Source: a virus. Taken from it: 56,622 nt of DNA. Positions 18,329-26,934 of the stretch are shown here, piece after piece. Both the position numbers and the translations under genes were made by a program. Location: IMG/VR virus record IMGVR_UViG_3300043399_000099, positions 1 through 56,622 of that record; one strand, given 5' to 3'. How positions within the stretch are numbered: position 1 is the first letter of the stretch; each line of letters begins with the position of its first letter. The notes under the pieces were generated by a model. The model saw only the letters and a program-made list of their open reading frames with translations. It had not been told where the DNA came from and searched no databases.

Positions 18329-19900
18329 TTGAGTGAGTATCCCCATCAGGAGTGTCCCCTAGAGGGATGTAAAAGTTCTGACGCATTTGCTTGGAACGAC
18401 AAAGGGTTTGGTAAGTGTCACTCATGTGGTGGCAGTTACCCCCCAAAAGGAATGAAAGGGTTAAAGGATTGGGCAACAGAAAGGTATCCCGTGAAAGAGC
18501 AAGTTGATATTAAGTCTGTACCAACAACAGGGTTTACCTACGAGGGTATCCGTGGTATTGACCCAGACGTATGCAAACTATATAGCATCCAGCTACAGCT
18601 TGGCGTGGATGGCAAACCAGTTCGCTATGCGTTCAAGCATACTGACAATGTAAAGTATCGTGGGTATGACGAGAAGGTATTCTGGACGAAAGAAAAGGGT
18701 AAGCCTGTCGATGATCTCTTTGGCCCAGAGTTTAATGCTGGTACGTCAAAGAAAATCTTCATCACCGAAGGCGAGTTTGATGCTGCATCCCTGTATCAAA
18801 TCTTAGGTAAGACCTACCCAGTTAAGTCTTTGCCCAGTGCCAGCATCGGTGACAAGTTCATCAAGAAGAACTACAAGTATCTCTCCACCTTCCAAGATAT
18901 TATCTATGCTGGTGAGCTTGATGAAGCAGGGCGTAGGGCCGCAGAGATTTTGTATGCAGCCTTCCCTAAGAACTTCTGGTATGTCCCTATGTCCCAGTAT
19001 AAGGATGCCAATGAGTTCCTAATGGCAGGTGCTAGTGAGACCCTCAAGTGGGCAGCAGTAAAGCCACAACGATACACACCAGATAACTTCTTCTGTTCTG
19101 ATGATGCCGTTGAGGATGCTATCCGCAAGGAGAACCCATATAGCTATGTACCGACAGGTCATACGGGTATTGATGAGAAGTGCCGAGGTCTGGTCAAGGG
19201 TGGTCTGACCTTTATCAAAGCACCTCGTGGTATGGGTAAGACAGAGGTTGTGCGCTTCTTCGAGATGGCTATGTTGGCTGACCCTGATGAACGCATTGCC
19301 CTACTGCATATGGAAGAGATGAAGTCCACAACGTATCGTGCTATGGCTACCTATGAGTTGGGTGTTAATGTACGTACAAAGGATGATGCTCGTGATAACG
19401 GGGTGAGTGAGGATGATGTAATCAAGGCTGCACAGAAAGCAACCAAAGCAGAACGCACAATCATCTTCGAGATGCGGGTGCATGATGATCCTATGAAGTT
19501 GCTAGAGTATGTACGCCTTGCTGCATCTGTGTATGGTGCAGGTTATCTTTTCATTGACCATGTGCAACGTCTTGCTTATCTATCCAATGCTGGTGTAGAT
19601 GGTGCAACCTCGACGCTGACATCACTAGGCGCACAGATGGCACAGCTTGCTAAGGAGTTGAACATCGGTGTGATCTTCATCAGTCAGGTCAACGAGGATG
19701 GACGCACTAAGTACGCCGCAGCACTGGAAGAAGAAGCTATCATCTGTATCAAGATCAACAGAGATGTTGAGAGTGAGGATGAAGTGGAACAGAATACTAC
19801 TCATTTTGTAATTGACAAGAACAGACCATTCGCTAAACTCGGTGATGCTGGTTCACTCTACTATGATACCGAGACAACAATCTTGAGGGAAGGTTTCTAA
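18329..19900 (+). CDS. T7 gp4-like primase-helicase
   Basis: This 523-residue bifunctional replication protein has three parts. A zinc-binding primase domain carries Cys9, Cys14, Cys30 and Cys33 around SSDAFAWNDKGFGK. A TOPRIM segment (IFITEGEFDAASLYQ) is near 148-162. A RecA/DnaB-type helicase has Walker A RGMGKTE (about 300) and Walker B YLFIDHVQRL. It unwinds DNA ahead of the polymerase and makes primers. It starts with TTG at 18329, the only start that keeps the first zinc ligands, with a weak TAAGG upstream. It is similar in length to T7 gp4. Confidence 0.9.
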   Translation: MSEYPHQECPLEGCKSSDAFAWNDKGFGKCHSCGGSYPPKGMKGLKDWATERYPVKEQVDIKSVPTTGFTYEGIRGIDPDVCKLYSIQLQLGVDGKPVRYAFKHTDNVKYRGYDEKVFWTKEKGKPVDDLFGPEFNAGTSKKIFITEGEFDAASLYQILGKTYPVKSLPSASIGDKFIKKNYKYLSTFQDIIYAGELDEAGRRAAEILYAAFPKNFWYVPMSQYKDANEFLMAGASETLKWAAVKPQRYTPDNFFCSDDAVEDAIRKENPYSYVPTGHTGIDEKCRGLVKGGLTFIKAPRGMGKTEVVRFFEMAMLADPDERIALLHMEEMKSTTYRAMATYELGVNVRTKDDARDNGVSEDDVIKAAQKATKAERTIIFEMRVHDDPMKLLEYVRLAASVYGAGYLFIDHVQRLAYLSNAGVDGATSTLTSLGAQMAQLAKELNIGVIFISQVNEDGRTKYAAALEEEAIICIKINRDVESEDEVEQNTTHFVIDKNRPFAKLGDAGSLYYDTETTILREGF

Positions 19901-19901
19901 G

Positions 19902-21113
19902 ATGGCAATATATGAACTGACAAGCGGAAAAGATTTTGTAAAGCTGGGCGACAAAGTTTTCAGTAAGTATGAAGAAGTCCCACGCAAACCTTTCCAGTTC
20001 AACGACTGGCTATATACAGACTATCAGGACTGCTGGACAAATATAGCCTTTGGCACTGACACTACCCCAGCCAAGACTCTCAATAAAAAGCTGCACGAGT
20101 ACTTCGGTTCTAAGATAACCCTACGTCTGAACGCTGCGCTATACAACACGTTCATCAAAGCAAACTTCCCCCGTGAGATTTACTTCGCAATGAGTCGTGA
20201 TGGCAGGCATTGGAATACCTTCTCTCCCTATATGGTAGCTAAGGCCACAAAGAATAAGCACCTGATTGACCAAGCAGTTAAGGATAGAACGATCAACCTG
20301 ATACCCTTGATGCTTGAGTTTGAAGAAGACCCACAGCAGTTGCGTAAAAGGTTTGGTAAAGGTTTGTGGAAGCAACTCTCACATACCTCAAAGACTAGGA
20401 TGAAGTACCTTGCACCACTTATGAGAGATATACCAGAAGCTATTTCTGTGAGAACAGGTATCCTATCTGGGATATCAACCTATGCTATATCATATCAGAA
20501 TATGAAAGAGGCACTGGTAATCTCTGCGAAGGTTGCCCCACGTATCAAAGACTTTGATCAAACATTTGATATCATAAGAGATACTGTGCGTATGGCTGAT
20601 AGGGCTGGGGTTAAGGTAAACCCTAGTTGGTCTTATCGTCGTTGGCTTGAGGAGCATGATCATCTGTCATGGGATGTAGCACGTAAGGGTTACTCCGAGA
20701 CAAAGTTTACAAAAGATTGTGTCTTTACACAGGATGGATATACCTTTACACTTCTAACCTCACAGGCTGATATTGCTACAGAAGGTATGCAGATGCGTCA
20801 CTGTGTTGCATCCTATGCACACATGGCTTCACAGGGTAGGTATGCTGTGTTCAAGATTGAGGGCAAGGAGAGGGCAACACTTGGACTTACTCTTGGCTCT
20901 GCTGTTGATGTAGACAATCCGACAGGTAACAGGGTTCCCCATGCTATGATACAACAGTGCTACGGACATTCTAACAAGACCATCTCTGATGAACTACGTG
21001 CCACACTACCAGATATTGTAAGGAAGTATAATGATACTCTTCGACTGCGAGACGGATGGGCTGCTACGCCAAGCAACGAAAGTCCATGTGCTGTCGTGGA
21101 CTACGGATGGTAA
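19902..21113 (+). CDS. PcfJ-like protein
   Basis: This 403-residue protein has a C-terminal third matching the PcfJ domain: GMQMRHCVASYAHMASQGRY (about 294-313), VFKIEGKERATLGL, and IQQCYGHSNKTISD near 350-363. PcfJ proteins were first seen on conjugative plasmids and occur in phages; their biochemical role is unsettled. The N-terminal two-thirds are helical. Its last 83 nt also encode the start of the DNA polymerase in another frame. Its place between helicase and polymerase argues for a role in replication or its protection. Confidence 0.75.
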   Translation: MAIYELTSGKDFVKLGDKVFSKYEEVPRKPFQFNDWLYTDYQDCWTNIAFGTDTTPAKTLNKKLHEYFGSKITLRLNAALYNTFIKANFPREIYFAMSRDGRHWNTFSPYMVAKATKNKHLIDQAVKDRTINLIPLMLEFEEDPQQLRKRFGKGLWKQLSHTSKTRMKYLAPLMRDIPEAISVRTGILSGISTYAISYQNMKEALVISAKVAPRIKDFDQTFDIIRDTVRMADRAGVKVNPSWSYRRWLEEHDHLSWDVARKGYSETKFTKDCVFTQDGYTFTLLTSQADIATEGMQMRHCVASYAHMASQGRYAVFKIEGKERATLGLTLGSAVDVDNPTGNRVPHAMIQQCYGHSNKTISDELRATLPDIVRKYNDTLRLRDGWAATPSNESPCAVVDYGW

Positions 21114-22908
21114 GGATCACCAGTCTACCAATAACTATAATGATATGCGTGACCTACTCACTGGGGCTGACAGTCTCATTGGGCATGACATCTGCCGCTT
21201 CGACGTACCTGTACTAGAGAAAATCCTTGGTATCACCATCAAGGCTAAGCTCTATGACACACTGCCTATGTCTTGGGTAATCAACACAGACCGCCTAGGG
21301 CAACATGGGCTTGAGTCCTTTGGTGAAGACTTCGGTATCCCTAAGCCTGTGGTTACAGACTGGGTTGGCCTAAGCTACGAGGAGTATAAGCATCGCTGTG
21401 AAGAGGATGTGAAGATCAACTGGATGCTGTGGCAGAACCTACTCAAGCGTTACAAGATGCTGTATGGTAAAGACACAGACAGCATGGAGAAGTTCTTCCA
21501 GTACCTCACGTTCAAGATGCGTGTGGCACACAAGGCTAGTGCTGCTGGCTGGCGTATCGACAAGAAGCTTGTGACAGAATCACTGGCTACGCTAGAGAAG
21601 CTACAGGTGGAGAAGGTCGAGGAACTACGCAATGTTATGCCTGATGTGATCAAGTATACCACCAAGTCTAAGCCTGAGAAGATGACCCTTAAGGATGGAT
21701 CACACAGCAAGGCTGCACTGGACTGGTTCAGGGTACTTGAGGAGAATGACCTACCCCTATTCCACGAGGGGGATGTTACTGTAGTTAAGAGCAAGGAGAA
21801 GGCTAACCCTAACTCACCAGATCAGGTCAAGGACTGGCTGTTCTCCTTTGGGTGGGAGCCATGCACCTTTGACTACAAGACCAATGATGATGGTAGCGAG
21901 AGGCTAGTCCCACAGATACGTAAGGAAGGGGAGCTTGCACCATCTGTTAAGCTACTCATTGAGGATCACCCAGAGGTGGGTGTTCTTGATGGCCTCACAG
22001 TCTTGCAGCACCGCAAGTCTATCTTCGAGGGTATGCTAGAGTCAGAGGTTGATGGGTATGTCAGTGCAGAGATTGCTGGTCTAACTAACACCCTACGCTT
22101 CAAGCATAAGAAGCCACTGGTCAACCTTCCCGGAGTTGATAAGCCTTGGGGCAAGGAAATCCGTGGTGCGCTTATTGCTGACGAGGGTACAGTACTATGC
22201 GGTGCAGACATGGTATCCCTTGAGGCTACCACTAAGCGTCACTTCATCTTCCCCTATGACCCTGACTATGTTGCAGAGATGTCAGTAGAAGGTTTCGATG
22301 AACACCTTGACCTAGCTGTACGTGCAGGGTATATCACCCGTGAAGACTATGATTTCTACACACGGGCTGACGAAGTTACTGTTAATGATATCTCGCGCTT
22401 CAAGGCTATCAAGAAGACACGCAAGAAGTTCAAGCCTGTTAACTATAGCGCAGTGTATGGCGTAGGTAAGAGCAAGCTGTCTCGTACAACAGGTATGTCT
22501 GTATCAGAAGCTGGTGTACTACTTGAGGCATACTGGGAGCGTAACTGGGCAGTCAAACAGTTTGCTAAGGAACAACAGGTGAAGACCCTTAACAAACAGA
22601 TGTGGGTAAAGAATCCTGTTAATGGCTTCTGGTACTCCCTACGATACGAGAAGGATATCTTCTCCACACTAAACCAATCCACTGGGGCATACTGCTTCGA
22701 CCAGTGGGTGGCTCACTACCTGACCAAGCGACCCAACATCATTGGTCAGTTTCACGACGAGTCTATCAATCGCATTCCACTAGGTGAGGAGACAGAACAT
22801 GAGTCAGTTCTCCGCTGGGCCATTGGGAAGGTGAACGAGAAGCTCAAGCTAAACATCAAGCTGGACATTGACGTACAGTTTGGGATGCGCTACTCCGACA
22901 TCCATTAA
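21031..22908 (+). CDS. family A DNA polymerase with 3'-5' exonuclease
   Basis: This 625-residue replicative polymerase has a proofreading domain with ExoI FDCETDG (Asp5, Glu7), ExoII HDICRFD (about 52-58) and ExoIII CEEDV. The polymerase domain has motif A GADMVSLE, motif B KKFKPVNYSAVYG and motif C FHDES. There is no 5' nuclease domain. The start at 21031 is required because ExoI is at residues 5-7. It has a strong AAGGAAG site 4 nt upstream, within the PcfJ-like gene that it overlaps by 83 nt. Confidence 0.93.
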   Translation: MILFDCETDGLLRQATKVHVLSWTTDGKDHQSTNNYNDMRDLLTGADSLIGHDICRFDVPVLEKILGITIKAKLYDTLPMSWVINTDRLGQHGLESFGEDFGIPKPVVTDWVGLSYEEYKHRCEEDVKINWMLWQNLLKRYKMLYGKDTDSMEKFFQYLTFKMRVAHKASAAGWRIDKKLVTESLATLEKLQVEKVEELRNVMPDVIKYTTKSKPEKMTLKDGSHSKAALDWFRVLEENDLPLFHEGDVTVVKSKEKANPNSPDQVKDWLFSFGWEPCTFDYKTNDDGSERLVPQIRKEGELAPSVKLLIEDHPEVGVLDGLTVLQHRKSIFEGMLESEVDGYVSAEIAGLTNTLRFKHKKPLVNLPGVDKPWGKEIRGALIADEGTVLCGADMVSLEATTKRHFIFPYDPDYVAEMSVEGFDEHLDLAVRAGYITREDYDFYTRADEVTVNDISRFKAIKKTRKKFKPVNYSAVYGVGKSKLSRTTGMSVSEAGVLLEAYWERNWAVKQFAKEQQVKTLNKQMWVKNPVNGFWYSLRYEKDIFSTLNQSTGAYCFDQWVAHYLTKRPNIIGQFHDESINRIPLGEETEHESVLRWAIGKVNEKLKLNIKLDIDVQFGMRYSDIH

Positions 22909-22918
22909 AGGAAAGAAC

Positions 22919-23071
22919 ATGGAAAAGAAGATCATTGGACTAAAGAAGTTGACCAAGCCAAACAGTATCCCTATGCGTATGGCTGCTGGTGGCAAGGAGT
23001 TGGTTCGGGATAACTCGAAGCAAAGAAAATATCGTGTAGCGGGTGAGAAAGCTGTTGCACAATCTAACTGA
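22919..23071 (+). CDS. small basic protein (50 aa)
   Basis: ATG at 22919 with AAAGGAAAG upstream opens a 50-codon, strongly basic frame (MEKKIIGLKKLTKPNSI, then SKQRKYR). It lies between the polymerase and SSB genes, and the SSB promoter candidate overlaps its 3' end. It may bind nucleic acid; unknown. Confidence 0.55.
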   Translation: MEKKIIGLKKLTKPNSIPMRMAAGGKELVRDNSKQRKYRVAGEKAVAQSN

Positions 23072-23084
23072 TACCTGCTATAAT
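23055..23084 (+). promoter_or_regulatory. candidate sigma70 promoter of ssb
   Basis: TTGCAC (23055-23060) and a perfect TATAAT (23079-23084) are separated by 18 nt. The ATG of the SSB gene lies 23 nt further, after an AAAGGAGC ribosome binding site. This allows separate, high expression of SSB and the downstream nucleases. Confidence 0.6.
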
Positions 23085-23107
23085 TACACATTGCAAAGGA
23101 GCTACAC

Positions 23108-23644
23108 ATGGCAACACGTAAAGTAAAACTAACTGGCATTGGCTACTGGGCTAAAGTCTTTGAGGACAACCGAGACTTGACTGGGTTTGAGAATGCCCTT
23201 AAGGATTCTGGCGGTCAATGCACCATCGACGTTGACTTGGATGCAGAGAGCATGGCCAAGCTGGCTAAGAGCAAGTCGATGCTCAAGGGTAAGGACAGCC
23301 CTGACAATGATGGGCTAACTCGTGTACGCTTCAAGCGTAAGTGGGAAGAAGCCTATGCAGGTGGCGCACCTAAGGTGGTCAAAGAAGATGGCACTGTCTG
23401 GGACTACGACGAGGATGGCTCTATTGGTAATGGTTCTACTGTAGAGGTTATCCTGAATGTCTATGATACTTCTCGCAAGAACATCATCGGCACTCGCCTT
23501 GAAAAGGTTAAGGTTACTAACCACGTAGAGTATAACCCTGACGAGGATGAAGAAGAGGCTGAGGCTCCACCACCAGCTAAGTCAACCACTAAGCCAGCGC
23601 CTAAGACTTACAAAGTAGAAGATGATGATGAGATTCCGTTTTGA
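23108..23644 (+). CDS. ssb: single-stranded DNA-binding protein (T7 gp2.5-like)
   Basis: This 178-residue protein has an OB-fold-like N-terminal two-thirds (KVKLTGIGYWAKVF, then DVDLDAESMAKLA and VEVILNVYDT). A disordered Pro/Lys/Glu linker (about 140-165) and an acidic tail ending DDDEIPF follow. Acidic tails of this kind contact polymerase and helicase in T7 gp2.5 and bacterial SSB. It has its own promoter candidate and a strong ribosome binding site. It overlaps the Cas4-like nuclease start by 4 nt. Confidence 0.85.
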   Translation: MATRKVKLTGIGYWAKVFEDNRDLTGFENALKDSGGQCTIDVDLDAESMAKLAKSKSMLKGKDSPDNDGLTRVRFKRKWEEAYAGGAPKVVKEDGTVWDYDEDGSIGNGSTVEVILNVYDTSRKNIIGTRLEKVKVTNHVEYNPDEDEEEAEAPPPAKSTTKPAPKTYKVEDDDEIPF

Positions 23645-24495
23645 GTAAAACACTGGACACACTTGTAGACGATATTTACAGGGTTGTCGAAGGTAAAGGG
23701 GGATGGGATGCTACATCTACAGAGTTCCTGTCTTCCTCTATTGCTACTGTTGCAGAGGCTAGGTTTTCCCAAGAGCAAGTACCACGGGATTACCTAAGCC
23801 TCTCTGGCATTGGCTCACCCTGCGACAGGAAACTTTGGTACAAGATCAACCAAAGCAAAGACTCTGAACCACTGCGGGCAGAAACTCTAGGGACTTTCTT
23901 CTATGGTGATCTACTCGAAGCCCTGATCCTGTCTCTTGCTGTAGCAGCAGGGCATAAGGTAGAGGGTATGCAGGACAGGGTGAATGTCTTCGGTGTTAGT
24001 GGACAACGTGATGCTGTCATTGATGGTGTCACTGTTGACGTGAAGTCTGCCTCTGAGCGTGGGTTTAAGAAGTTCAAGAAACATAACCTACGTCAGGAAG
24101 ACCCCTTCGGATATATCAGCCAGCTAAGCTCGTATGTATACGCAGGGAAAGATGACCCCCTTGTTAAGAATAAAACAGAGGGTGCATTTCTTGTAGTTCA
24201 GAAGGATAGGTTCAAGCTATGCCTAGACAAGTATGACTTCACAGAGGAACTTAAGGGTAAAGAACAGGAGATTAAACGTGTACAAAGCCTTGTTGCTGGC
24301 ACTATTCCTGAGGGTAGAATACCCCCTGTACCTCAGTCCGAGACTTCTGAAAACACTAAGCTATCCGCCACCTGTGGCTATTGCGAGTTTCGTAAGGTTT
24401 GTTGGCCAGAGGCAAGAACTTTTCTATACAGCACAGGGCCAGTATACCTTGTTGATGTCGTCAATGAACCTCGTGTAACGGAGTTGATCGAGTGA
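23641..24495 (+). CDS. Cas4/RecB-like PD-(D/E)XK exonuclease
   Basis: This 284-residue nuclease begins with a TTG that overlaps the SSB stop. A first Cys lies in GSPCDRKLWY near 60. The catalytic core is GQRDAVIDGVTVDVKSAS (Asp and DxK, about 121-138), and a Gln-containing helix (YISQLSSYVYA) follows. The C-terminal CGYCEFRKVCW supplies three more Cys. Four Cys in this layout form an iron-sulphur cluster in Cas4 and AddB proteins. Phage relatives serve in recombination or host DNA degradation. No cas genes are nearby. Confidence 0.85.
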   Translation: MSKTLDTLVDDIYRVVEGKGGWDATSTEFLSSSIATVAEARFSQEQVPRDYLSLSGIGSPCDRKLWYKINQSKDSEPLRAETLGTFFYGDLLEALILSLAVAAGHKVEGMQDRVNVFGVSGQRDAVIDGVTVDVKSASERGFKKFKKHNLRQEDPFGYISQLSSYVYAGKDDPLVKNKTEGAFLVVQKDRFKLCLDKYDFTEELKGKEQEIKRVQSLVAGTIPEGRIPPVPQSETSENTKLSATCGYCEFRKVCWPEARTFLYSTGPVYLVDVVNEPRVTELIE

Positions 24496-24839
24496 CAAGA
24501 GTAGCCAAACAAAAAGGTAGGCTTGGACAGAACGAGATTAGGGATAAACTTCTTGAGGTCTTCCCTGAGTTTGAACCTGACGATATCAAGTCAACAACAA
24601 TGGGTGACGGGGGAGAGGACATTCAGCTTTCTCCCGCTGCCCGCAAGAAGATGCCAATCAGTATCGAAGTCAAGCGGCGTAAGTCTGGGATGAAGATGCA
24701 ATATGATTGGATCGAGCAAGCTAAACGACACGGCAAAGGGATACCCGTGCTATTCTTTAGAGCAGATCGCGCTGATTGGATTGTCATGGTTAGCCTAGAA
24801 CATTACATGGAACTGTTGAGAGGTTGGAAAAATGTTTAA
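24492..24839 (+). CDS. PD-(D/E)XK endonuclease, possible Holliday junction resolvase
   Basis: This 115-residue protein starts with GTG overlapping the preceding stop. The motif GDGGEDIQLSPAARKKMPISIEVKRRK supplies the Asp and the E-x-K pair of a minimal PD-(D/E)XK site, and a helix (YDWIEQAKRHG) follows. The size fits a resolvase or T7 endonuclease I analogue, resolving branched replication intermediates before packaging. Confidence 0.75.
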   Translation: MTRVAKQKGRLGQNEIRDKLLEVFPEFEPDDIKSTTMGDGGEDIQLSPAARKKMPISIEVKRRKSGMKMQYDWIEQAKRHGKGIPVLFFRADRADWIVMVSLEHYMELLRGWKNV

Positions 24840-25152
24840 CTGGCTAAAAGAATGGGTGATGAATGTATTTGATCTACAGCCAAGAGCCTATGCACCAGAA
24901 ACCAAAGCAGAAATTTGGAGTATTATCGAGGGGCCGCAACGTGCAGAAGAGTTGGACTACTCGGAGATAGAAGGTCTAGATGTACATGACTCTGCAATCC
25001 GATTGGTGCTAAAGATTTCTGTTGATAAAGAGGTGTTCGATATCGAGGCTTGGTTTGATAGCTATGCAGATGCTAAGTATATCATTGACCACTTCAATAA
25101 ATCCATTGAGCCACTACCTATGAACCTAGGGGATTTTAATGAGTATGTCTAA
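24832..25152 (+). CDS. hypothetical protein
   Basis: This 106-residue protein has an amphipathic N-terminus (FNWLKEWVMNVF) and a mixed alpha/beta body (SAIRLVLKISVDKEVFDIEAWF). No family was recognised. It overlaps both neighbours, the resolvase-like nuclease by 8 nt and the phosphoesterase by 14 nt. Confidence 0.6.
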   Translation: MFNWLKEWVMNVFDLQPRAYAPETKAEIWSIIEGPQRAEELDYSEIEGLDVHDSAIRLVLKISVDKEVFDIEAWFDSYADAKYIIDHFNKSIEPLPMNLGDFNEYV

Positions 25153-25921
25153 AACAGTAGTAGTCTATTCCTGCGCGCACTCTGACCCTGATGTAAACAA
25201 CATCCGCTTCAAAGCATTGGGTAAGTTCCTATATGACTTGAAGCCAGACATGGTGTTTGATCTGGGTGATGGTGCTGATATGCGATCCCTCAATACCTAT
25301 GAGGATAAATACCCTAAGGCAATTTCATCGCAGAGTTACGAACGGGATATCGTAGCCTATAACCAAGCTCAAGAATATCTGCGTGAACCCTTTAAGTATC
25401 ATCGAAAGAAACGACCATACTGGGTAGGCTTCGAGGGTAATCACGAACATCGTATCAAGTCTTACATAGCTAAGAACCCACGCAGCGAAGGTGAGAAGTT
25501 TGGGATTTCTTTCAGTCACCTTGATACGGATCATTGGTTTGATGATTACCATGAGTATGAGAATGGTGGGCCAGCAGTTGCTATGTATGACGGAGTAGCC
25601 TATGCACACTACTTCACTTCTGGTAACTCTGCCACTGCAACTGGGGGTACCCATCATGCTCATAGTGTGATACAAAACCTAAGTTGCTCTGCTACCTGTG
25701 GTCATTCACATAAGCGTGACCTACACTTCAAGGACGCAGCACTACCACGAGGGAACATTGGCCTTGTTGTAGGTTGCTTCAAAGGTGCAGCAGAGGATTG
25801 GGCAGGCCAAGCTAACGCTGGTTGGTGGCATGGTGTGGTAGTTAAGCGAGAGTTGGCTAATGGTATGTATGAACCAGAGTTTGTATCTCTTGCGCAGATT
25901 ATGAGAGCGTACGAAGAATGA
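25139..25921 (+). CDS. calcineurin-like metallophosphoesterase
   Basis: This 260-residue enzyme has the five metallophosphatase blocks in order: YSCAHSD, DLGDGAD, GFEGNHEHR (about 97-105), GGTHHAHS and CGHSHKRD. These ligate two metal ions. Substrates in phages are unknown and could be nucleotides, cyclic nucleotides or nucleic acid ends. The position next to nucleases and MazG suggests nucleic-acid or nucleotide metabolism. Two nearby ATGs (25139, 25145) are possible starts. Confidence 0.85.
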   Translation: MSMSKTVVVYSCAHSDPDVNNIRFKALGKFLYDLKPDMVFDLGDGADMRSLNTYEDKYPKAISSQSYERDIVAYNQAQEYLREPFKYHRKKRPYWVGFEGNHEHRIKSYIAKNPRSEGEKFGISFSHLDTDHWFDDYHEYENGGPAVAMYDGVAYAHYFTSGNSATATGGTHHAHSVIQNLSCSATCGHSHKRDLHFKDAALPRGNIGLVVGCFKGAAEDWAGQANAGWWHGVVVKRELANGMYEPEFVSLAQIMRAYEE

Positions 25922-26076
25922 GGTACGAGATTACGTTGGTTGTTGAAGTTGATAGAGAGGCTGCTTTTGCACGGACAGATGACGAAATGGAAAACGTCTA
26001 TAGCCTTGTGGAGTCAGCCATCTTTGATTTAGATGATCTTAAACTGTACACCCTAGAAGTATTGGAACAAGGTTAA
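25918..26076 (+). CDS. small acidic protein (52 aa)
   Basis: ATG at 25918 overlaps the phosphoesterase stop. The 52-residue product has an N-terminal strand (RYEITLVVEVD) and acidic helices (DEMENVYSLVESAIFDLDD). It ends one base into the start of the MazG-like gene. No family was recognised. Confidence 0.55.
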   Translation: MRYEITLVVEVDREAAFARTDDEMENVYSLVESAIFDLDDLKLYTLEVLEQG

Positions 26077-26561
26077 TGGAACAACAACAAGTAGTACTAA
26101 ATGAACAACAACTGGTTGCACAGTTTATCAAAGCTTTCAAAGGTTCTTTAGACCTTCGCCTATGGGTCAACCTTATGAAAGAAGAGCTGGCAGAGTACAA
26201 TGCAGCTTTTAAAACAAATGACCGAGAAGAGATGTTGAAAGAGATTGCGGATGTACTCTATGTAAAGACTGGTTTCCTCTTGGTACTTGGTGGGGGTGTT
26301 GGAGAAGACATCATTAGTAGAGAAGAAGAACAAGAATGGATGAACATCCTTGATGAAACTCACAAAGCCTACCTACAAGCAGAAGCAATCTTTAGTACTG
26401 CAACAATCTGGGAAGCTTTCAAGCGTGTACATACCAGCAATATGTCCAAGCTAGGTGATGATGGTAAGCCTGTCCTTCGTGAAGATGGTAAGATTCTGAA
26501 AGGGCCAAACTACAAGAAGCCCTACTTGACAGACCTGTTAGAAGTTGGTAATATTACATGA
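26076..26561 (+). CDS. MazG-like nucleotide pyrophosphohydrolase
   Basis: This 161-residue all-alpha NTP pyrophosphatase has metal-binding Glu residues in KEELAEY (35-41) and KEIADVLYV (55-63). The C-terminal SNMSKLGDDGKPVLREDGKI motif is the hallmark of the phage HisE/MazG-like group. It may remove non-canonical dNTPs or lower host alarmones such as ppGpp, as proposed for other marine phage MazG. It sits in the nucleotide-metabolism block upstream of RNR. Confidence 0.85.
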   Translation: MEQQQVVLNEQQLVAQFIKAFKGSLDLRLWVNLMKEELAEYNAAFKTNDREEMLKEIADVLYVKTGFLLVLGGGVGEDIISREEEQEWMNILDETHKAYLQAEAIFSTATIWEAFKRVHTSNMSKLGDDGKPVLREDGKILKGPNYKKPYLTDLLEVGNIT

Positions 26562-26722
26562 CAGTAGAAGAACTCATTCGTAAATTAGAAAGAGTGAGAG
26601 ACCAGAGTGTGCCTGTAGTACTAGTCGAATGGGATATACAGAACCCCCTAGCCAAGAAGGCTGAGGTGACTCCCAATAGGATAGTGGTGCAGGCACATAG
26701 GGTTGCAATTATCATTGATTAA
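26558..26722 (+). CDS. small hypothetical protein (54 aa)
   Basis: ATG at 26558 overlaps the MazG stop (ATGA). The 54-residue product has a helix (VEELIRKLERVRD) and two strands (VPVVLVEWD, then RIVVQAHRVAIIID), a plausible compact alpha/beta domain. No family was recognised. Confidence 0.55.
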   Translation: MTVEELIRKLERVRDQSVPVVLVEWDIQNPLAKKAEVTPNRIVVQAHRVAIIID

Positions 26723-26733
26723 GAAAGAACAAG

Positions 26734-26934
26734 ATGAAGAGATACTTACGGAAGAGTTGGATTATCCGATGGCTTCGCTATGTGAAGACTTGGCGTGAAC
26801 ATCGTCGGATCATCAAAGAGTTGAATGCTCTAGACGACAAGACGTTACGGGACATTGGTATCAATCGTTGTGATATTGATACGCTCATTTGGTTGGAACA
26901 AGATTTGGAAAGACGAGGGACTCATGCGAAATAA
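26734..26934 (+). CDS. DUF1127-domain protein
   Basis: This 66-residue basic protein has a C-terminal half matching DUF1127: REHRRIIKELNALDDKTLRDIGINRCDID. The domain is characteristic of small alpha- and gammaproteobacterial proteins, some of which bind RNA and affect phosphate or carbon metabolism and stress. A phage copy is unusual and was probably taken from an alphaproteobacterial host. It overlaps the next membrane protein by 11 nt. Confidence 0.85.
   Translation: MKRYLRKSWIIRWLRYVKTWREHRRIIKELNALDDKTLRDIGINRCDIDTLIWLEQDLERRGTHAK

Noticed and set aside
23641-24495. Cas4-like gene as part of a CRISPR-Cas system
   Set aside because: No cas1, cas2, effector or array is present; phage Cas4-like nucleases with this layout occur alone next to SSB and replication genes.
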